This document shows, piece after piece, positions 4,815 to 8,850 of a stretch of 8,850 bases of DNA. Position numbers and translations under genes: made by a program. The DNA lies in the NCBI GenBank assembly GCA_001828645.1, contig MHZD01000129.1, positions 710 through 9,559 of the forward strand. The letters run 5' to 3'. The notes beneath the pieces are model-generated. The model did no database searches and was not told the DNA's origin. It saw only the letters and a list, made by a program, of their open reading frames with translations. The DNA is from Planctomycetes bacterium RIFOXYC2_FULL_41_27 (GTDB taxonomy: Bacteria > Planctomycetota > Brocadiia > Brocadiales > Brocadiaceae). Position 1 is the stretch's first letter. Every line of letters begins with the position of its first letter.

Positions 4815-6128
4815 ATGAATAAATACTCAATACAATACGTTTGGCTTCCAATATTAATCCTTTCTGGTTGTACGGCTTCTTTACAACAAAGGGTGGACAA
4901 GCCGGATAACGCTGATAGCAAGCGCTTGGAAAAGAGGATTGACGATTTATCCGGCACAATTACCCTTATTGTGAATGACACAAATAGACTCCATAACAAA
5001 ATAGAAGCGGTTATGGTCTCCAATAATGCCATTCAGCAAAAAATTGAAGGGTTAGAAGCAACCGTCAGAAATCTGGATGAACGAATCGTAAGCCTTAGTG
5101 CCTCTGCGGAAACTCTGGAAATTGTCCAACCATCTGTTAAAGAAACTGAAATCAAACCTCAGTTACCTCTTACAGATACAGATACCAGTAAGCCATCCGA
5201 AAAACCAGAACCCGATATTCAAAAGACGGTAAATGTCGAAGACCAACTTGCAGTCGCAAAAGGATTCTGGGATGCGATGAATGCAAAAGACATTCAAGCG
5301 GTAAGATTGTACGTAACAAAAGAAAGCGCAGGCAAATTACAAATAAAGGACAAAGATGTTACTGCCAACTGCAAAGTAACCTTTGGCAATATTAAAATCG
5401 AAGACAACAAAATTACCATTGATACCACTATGCAAACGTCCGATGGGACGACAGAATTTGAAGTCCAGATACAGACTATTCTCGTAAAGGAACATGGACA
5501 ATGGAAGGTTGATGCCGACCAGACAATGATGTCCGTGTTCGGCGGTGCAATGGGTGAGATGATGAAAGGTCTTGGTAAGGCCCTGGAAGAAGGATTCAAG
5601 AAAGGTTTCGAGAAAATGGGAAAGTCAATGGCTGAAGGTATGCAGAAAAGTAATGAAGGAATGACACAAACCAGCGAGACTAAACCAGACATCATACCGC
5701 CAAAACAAGAAACAGTCCTGATCAGTGAACCGACTAAAGCTGAAGGTATGCAGAAAGGTTCTGAAGAAACGACACAGACTAGCGAGACAAAGACTGATGT
5801 CACACCACCAAAACCTGAAAACATACCACAAAAACAGGAAACAGCCGTGATCAGTGAATCGGCTAGAAGAGAATTATTTCTGAAGGATAATATTGTTCGG
5901 TTAGCGGAAGCTGAGTTTCCTGATAATAAGGGAGTTCGATGGACTATCCTTAGCCTTGAGCACAAGGCACATTTGACCTATGTAATAGTAGAGCCTAATC
6001 CTGCAACCCGTGATTATCCACGTTTTAAATTCGTCGTATCCTTTAAAAATCCCGAAATGCCCCGTGTTATAGGGACATACTGTTTTAAAGACGGCCAATA
6101 TAGCTTGTTTAGCACGAAGAAGAAATAA
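4815..6128 (+). CDS. Multidomain lipoprotein: coiled coil, NTF2-like domain, internal repeats, unassigned C-terminal domain
   Basis: The protein has 437 residues. A lipoprotein signal (residues 1-18, lipobox LSGC with C19 as the lipidated cysteine) anchors it to the envelope. Residues 36-102 form a heptad-like coiled coil (LEKRIDDLSGTITLI onward), followed by a Pro/Thr/Glu-rich linker. From 141 comes a domain starting VEDQLAVAKGFWDAMNAKDI and ending GQWKVDADQTMMSVFG, which resembles NTF2-like DUF4878-type domains by pattern. Next is an amphipathic Gly/Met/Lys stretch (GKALEEGFKKGFEKMGKSM), two tandem repeats rich in T, E, K and P, and an unassigned C-terminal alpha/beta domain of about 85 residues with RWTILSLEHKAHLTYVIV. 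The function is unknown; the layout suggests a structural or binding protein in the periplasm. The ATG at 4815 is preferred over the in-frame TTG at 4785 because the signal peptide begins there and the TTG is within a repeat; its ribosome site is weak (GAG, seven bases). It converges on the hydrolase gene. Confidence 0.85.
   Translation: MNKYSIQYVWLPILILSGCTASLQQRVDKPDNADSKRLEKRIDDLSGTITLIVNDTNRLHNKIEAVMVSNNAIQQKIEGLEATVRNLDERIVSLSASAETLEIVQPSVKETEIKPQLPLTDTDTSKPSEKPEPDIQKTVNVEDQLAVAKGFWDAMNAKDIQAVRLYVTKESAGKLQIKDKDVTANCKVTFGNIKIEDNKITIDTTMQTSDGTTEFEVQIQTILVKEHGQWKVDADQTMMSVFGGAMGEMMKGLGKALEEGFKKGFEKMGKSMAEGMQKSNEGMTQTSETKPDIIPPKQETVLISEPTKAEGMQKGSEETTQTSETKTDVTPPKPENIPQKQETAVISESARRELFLKDNIVRLAEAEFPDNKGVRWTILSLEHKAHLTYVIVEPNPATRDYPRFKFVVSFKNPEMPRVIGTYCFKDGQYSLFSTKKK
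5631..5867 (+). repeat. Two in-frame coding repeats in the lipoprotein
   Basis: Copy 1 (5631-5738, 36 codons) and copy 2 (5739-5867, 43 codons) both begin GCTGAAGGTATGCAGAAA and encode AEGMQK..E..TQTSETK.D..PPK.E..., ending in VISE. Copy 2 has a seven-residue insertion (PENIPQK) before QET. The divergence is moderate, so the duplication is not recent. It is in the linker between the amphipathic stretch and the C-terminal domain. Confidence 0.85.
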
Positions 6129-6202
6129 CAAAGATACACCCTTAAACTCTCCGATAAATGAAAATATATCACCCTCCCTTACTCCCTCTGAAGGCCCTAT
6201 TT

Positions 6203-7462
6203 TTAGTACATTGGCTTTCTCTTGCAATACCGGGAGATGCGCATTAACAGGCGGGCAAGCGGAATAAGGTGTGGTCCCAGCATTGCCTTGCCTGTAGTTA
6301 GTAGCGAAACTACAATATCCCGCTCTGGGTCAGCCCAACAGAAGATGTTACTGAACCCGATGTGACCATAGGCATATTGGGTAAAAGGACCATACATGCC
6401 AATCGGTTTATTTCCAAGAATCATACCGGCACCGTAGCGCATGGGGAGCATCACTGTGCGATCAATCTCCGGCTTTCCCACTTCCATTATGGCATGGCGG
6501 ACGGTCATTGGGTTGAAGATGCGCATACCATCAAGTTCGCCCTTATTAAGCAATAATTGAAAAAACCGCGACACCTCATCGGCAGTTGAAAACAAGTTGG
6601 CAGATGGGATTATTACTTTCAAAAAGCGCAGATCGTTGGATATACGTACCACCTCCTCCCAAGAAGCGCCGATCGCACGTCTGGTAATTGTGGTTAAAGG
6701 AAACATTAGTGGTATACCAGTGTAATAATTGATGGCAACACGGTTGGTGTCTTTTTCTGGCACTCCATAATTGAAGTAATGAAAACCGAGCGGGTTCTGC
6801 ACTGACTCTCGCATAAATTCCCTGATATCCTTGCCGGTAACACGACGCACAATTTCTCCGAGAATGAAACCTCCTGTGATTGCATGATAGGCCGTACGCC
6901 GTCCACCTGGAGATACAGGTTTGGCCTTGCACAGCAGCTGAACAATCTCATCGTGATTGAAAATTCTTTCCGGGTCTATATTGCGCGGAAGAACGGGGAT
7001 GCCTCCGCGGTGGGAAAGAATGTGGTGAATGGTAATGTTCTCTTTGCCGGAGGCAACAAACTCCGGAATGTAGTAACCAACCGGGTCCATGAGATGGATT
7101 AGATTGCGCTCATCCAATAAATGGATGAGCATGGCGGTCGCTGCCTTGGAGACAGAAAAAAGACATATTGGTGTGTCAGGCGTTGCCAGAATTTTTTCTG
7201 TATTTGGGGTATCATCGGGACCATTTCCTCTGGCGTGTCCAATTGCCCGTTTGAGCACTACCGCGCCTTGCCGGCGCAGACAAAATGAGATGGCCGGATG
7301 AATACCGCTTCGGTAGAGGTCTTCTACTCCTGCCCAGATGGCCTGTACTTCTTCCCGACTCATGCCAGCCTCAGAAGGATTGACCTCGTCGGCTGTTTTA
7401 TAACTGGTGACGCTGGTCAGATCATCTGGCACCCGAATGATTTTACATGGAATTACCTTCAT
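6203..7462 (-). CDS. Serine beta-lactamase-fold hydrolase (class C / family VIII esterase type)
   Basis: The 419-residue protein has the penicillin-binding-protein/AmpC fold (Pfam Beta-lactamase, MEROPS S12). The nucleophile motif is SVSK (S103, K106), HRGGIP (151-156) is the typical following loop, and the second motif is Y192-H-A, with Ala in place of the Asn of YxN. The third motif is GHIG (H367-G369) in place of KTG. The YxN loss and HxG are common in esterases and peptidases of this fold and argue against a true beta-lactamase. There is no signal peptide, so it is probably cytosolic. Likely activities are ester, lactone or D-amino-acid amide hydrolysis; the substrate is not predictable. 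ATG 7462 has AGGG eight bases upstream. ATG 7363 (residue 34) has GAGG five bases upstream and is a serious alternative, because the fold only begins near residue 35. It is a single leftward gene converging on the lipoprotein and downstream of deoC. Confidence 0.88.
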   Translation of the reverse strand: MKVIPCKIIRVPDDLTSVTSYKTADEVNPSEAGMSREEVQAIWAGVEDLYRSGIHPAISFCLRRQGAVVLKRAIGHARGNGPDDTPNTEKILATPDTPICLFSVSKAATAMLIHLLDERNLIHLMDPVGYYIPEFVASGKENITIHHILSHRGGIPVLPRNIDPERIFNHDEIVQLLCKAKPVSPGGRRTAYHAITGGFILGEIVRRVTGKDIREFMRESVQNPLGFHYFNYGVPEKDTNRVAINYYTGIPLMFPLTTITRRAIGASWEEVVRISNDLRFLKVIIPSANLFSTADEVSRFFQLLLNKGELDGMRIFNPMTVRHAIMEVGKPEIDRTVMLPMRYGAGMILGNKPIGMYGPFTQYAYGHIGFSNIFCWADPERDIVVSLLTTGKAMLGPHLIPLARLLMRISRYCKRKPMY

Positions 7463-7638
7463 GAATTAGCCCTATAGTGGTTTATAAAAAGTCAGACTCC
7501 ATGTATCAATTGTCAAATTATGACTTGCAATAGCAAAAACCTCTATACAATCAAGTTAATTAAATTCTTCTCTTCACGCAAAATTGTAACTTGGCAGACA
7601 CATACTTAGCGCTTGTGTTTGGTGTGAAACCGAGACGA

Positions 7639-8421
7639 TTACGCTACCAAATTTGTTACAATTGCTATTGATGCTGAACAGCCTAGCCGGGTTGCCCCGG
7701 CTTCCACCAGATCATGGGCGTTCTGAAAATCACGAATTCCGCCTGCGGCCTTTATGCCGAGCCTGTCCCCCACAACTACCTTCATTAATTTGACATCTTC
7801 TACTGTCGCACCACGGACATTAAAACCGGTCGAGGTCTTGACAAATACAGCGCCAGCCCGTTCGGCTAACAAGCAAGCAGCAATTTTTTCTTTCTCCTCC
7901 AGAAGCCCTGCCTCGATAATCACCTTTACAGGAACTTGCCCCGCAGCTTCAACGACTGCGCGGATTTCCTCACAGACTGTTTTGTAATCACCGTCTTTCA
8001 ATGCGCCGAGTGAAATGACCATATCCACCTCATTCGCTCCCAGCTCAATAACGAGTTTCGTCTCTTCGACCTTGGTGGCTGTTACGTTAGCGCCTAATGG
8101 GAACCCCACAACGGTAATAACGGAGCAATCCGTCACGGCTAATTGTTTTTGGGCCTCTTTTACAAAGACAGGATTCACACAGACCCCGCGAAAATGGAAT
8201 CGCTTTGCCTCTTCGCAAAGCCTTATGATATCCCTGCGTGTTGCCTCTGGTTTCAATAAGGTATGCTCGATCAATGTGGCTAAATCTAAAGGTTTCTGGA
8301 TAGTTTTAGTTTTCTCAACATGTCTCTGCATTGAAGGCATAAAGGATTCAAGCCACAAGGCGTCGATTTCATCGGTAATCTTTTGAATTAATAGAAGGCG
8401 ATCCTCATTTGCAAAGTTCAT
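7639..8421 (-). CDS. deoC: Deoxyribose-phosphate aldolase with N-terminal extension
   Basis: DeoC is a cytosolic TIM-barrel class I aldolase that splits 2-deoxy-D-ribose 5-phosphate to glyceraldehyde 3-phosphate and acetaldehyde in deoxynucleoside breakdown. Catalytic residues are present: Schiff-base K195 in VFVKTSTGF (192-200), D133 in ANEVDMVISLGALKDGDY, and K224 in GIKAAGGIRDF. The domain starts at LIEHTLLKPEAT (50-61) and ends in LGCSASIAIV. At 260 residues it is about 40 longer than the B. subtilis enzyme, and the excess is N-terminal: an amphipathic helix (DRLLLIQKITDEIDALWLESF, residues 7-27) joined by a linker. The start at 8421 has only a poor ribosome site (AGAGAG far upstream); M28 or M31 would remove most of the extension but has none either. 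It lies 102 bp downstream of gcvH on the same strand, likely cotranscribed. The 176-bp spacer to the hydrolase shows no clear terminator. Confidence 0.95.
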   Translation of the reverse strand: MNFANEDRLLLIQKITDEIDALWLESFMPSMQRHVEKTKTIQKPLDLATLIEHTLLKPEATRRDIIRLCEEAKRFHFRGVCVNPVFVKEAQKQLAVTDCSVITVVGFPLGANVTATKVEETKLVIELGANEVDMVISLGALKDGDYKTVCEEIRAVVEAAGQVPVKVIIEAGLLEEKEKIAACLLAERAGAVFVKTSTGFNVRGATVEDVKLMKVVVGDRLGIKAAGGIRDFQNAHDLVEAGATRLGCSASIAIVTNLVA

Positions 8422-8523
8422 TGTTATCTTTGTGCTCTCTCAGAAAGACTTTGTATCTTTGGTGCCCGGCCGTTGCGGCGTGATCTTTTACTCAATTGAA
8501 ATTCAAAACATGGATTCATCAAT

Positions 8524-8850
8524 TCAATGTTCGGATTCGACGGCAACCCGGTATTGGTCAGGACTTAAAAGGCTGTTGAGTTCGATCGGGTTGGATATTT
8601 CAATGTGTAAAAACCATCCCTCACCGTAAGAGTCTTCATTCACCAGTTGCGGTTTTTCCTGGATTTTCTGGTTGATCTTAACGACCATACCTGACACTGG
8701 GGCATAGATGTCATAAGCGGCCTTCACGGATTCTACGACTGCACAGGGCTTACCCATCTTCAACTCTTTGCCTACCGACGGTAATTCAACGAAAACAATG
8801 TCCTTCAATTGCTGTTGTGCAAAATCGGTAATGCCCATAATAACCTCTTT
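8524..8850 (-). CDS. gcvH: Glycine cleavage system H protein, 5' end outside window
   Basis: GcvH carries the lipoyl arm that shuttles the aminomethyl group from glycine decarboxylase (P) to the T protein and is reoxidised by the L protein. The lipoylated lysine is in AVVESVKAAYDIYAPVSG, 39 residues after the methionine at 8838; QQQLKDIVFVELP and NEDSYGEGWFLHIEIS are also characteristic. The methionine at 8838 is internal, not the start: family members read VGIT(D/E)HAQ there after about 25 more residues, and the frame continues upstream as KEVI to the window edge, so the true start lies beyond 8850. The stop is at 8524. It precedes deoC on the same strand. Stand-alone H-like proteins can serve lipoate transfer rather than glycine cleavage, and the missing upstream genes would decide which. 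Confidence 0.93.
   Translation of the reverse strand, partial: KEVIMGITDFAQQQLKDIVFVELPSVGKELKMGKPCAVVESVKAAYDIYAPVSGMVVKINQKIQEKPQLVNEDSYGEGWFLHIEISNPIELNSLLSPDQYRVAVESEH

Noticed and set aside
4604..4822. 72-codon plus-strand open frame upstream of the lipoprotein, with a hydrophobic N-terminus.
   Set aside because: Its ATG lies in the -10 box of the promoter, it runs through the inverted repeat at 4728-4793, overlaps the lipoprotein start and has no ribosome site.
5294..5965. 223-codon open frame on the minus strand opposite the lipoprotein.
   Set aside because: It is a shadow of the lipoprotein coding strand; its composition is Ser/Cys/Ile/Val-rich as expected from the reverse complement, with no family motif.
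7592..7622. Imperfect hairpin (CAGACACA facing TGTGTTTG) downstream of deoC.
   Set aside because: It has a mismatch, a large loop and no T-run, so a terminator is not supported.
8469..8479. GCCG-TTG-CGGC hairpin in the gcvH-deoC spacer.
   Set aside because: A four-pair stem without a T-run is too weak to call a terminator or attenuator.

Overview
The window shows about 8.9 kb of chromosome-like bacterial DNA at moderate GC. The gene content is mixed housekeeping and accessory, and the spacers between genes are long and rich in repeats. No rRNA, tRNA, CRISPR array, integrase or intact transposase is visible. The organism cannot be fixed from the sequence alone. Lipoprotein and Sec signals point to a bacterium with an outer-membrane-type envelope. 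The moderate GC, the short TrmO, the stand-alone leuB and the many short inverted repeats in spacers would fit an environmental planctomycete such as an anammox bacterium, but this is a low-confidence inference.

Left part (1-1801): a leftward, secreted thioredoxin-fold protein is cut by the window edge. Next comes a leftward class I SAM-dependent methyltransferase, then a divergently transcribed ArsR-family repressor. The AT-rich spacer between the methyltransferase and arsR carries a near-consensus promoter whose -10 box sits inside a perfect 16-bp palindrome. This looks like an autoregulated two-gene module. The methyltransferase is clearly more GC-rich than arsR, which suggests a separate origin. 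Behind arsR, one frame stays open to 2202 except for a single TGA, possibly the remains of a third gene.

Middle (1802-4814): a leftward trmO (tRNA m6t6A methyltransferase) and a rightward leuB (3-isopropylmalate dehydrogenase) are separated and flanked by repeat-filled spacers. Two homologous repeat elements in opposite orientation lie on either side of trmO, and one of them is interrupted by 52 bp that form their own inverted repeat. A 22-bp perfect palindrome lies upstream of leuB. Downstream of leuB is a hairpin resembling part of a group II intron, then a strong sigma70-like promoter.

Right part (4815-8850): a rightward multidomain lipoprotein (coiled coil, NTF2-like domain, internal repeats, unassigned C-terminal domain) converges on a leftward serine beta-lactamase/esterase-fold hydrolase. 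The right end holds two leftward genes in probable operon order, gcvH (5' end outside the window) then deoC. DeoC carries an unusual N-terminal amphipathic extension.

No single large new system is evident. The best leads are the ArsR/methyltransferase module with its nested operators, the composite repeat family, the DeoC extension and the orphan lipoprotein.
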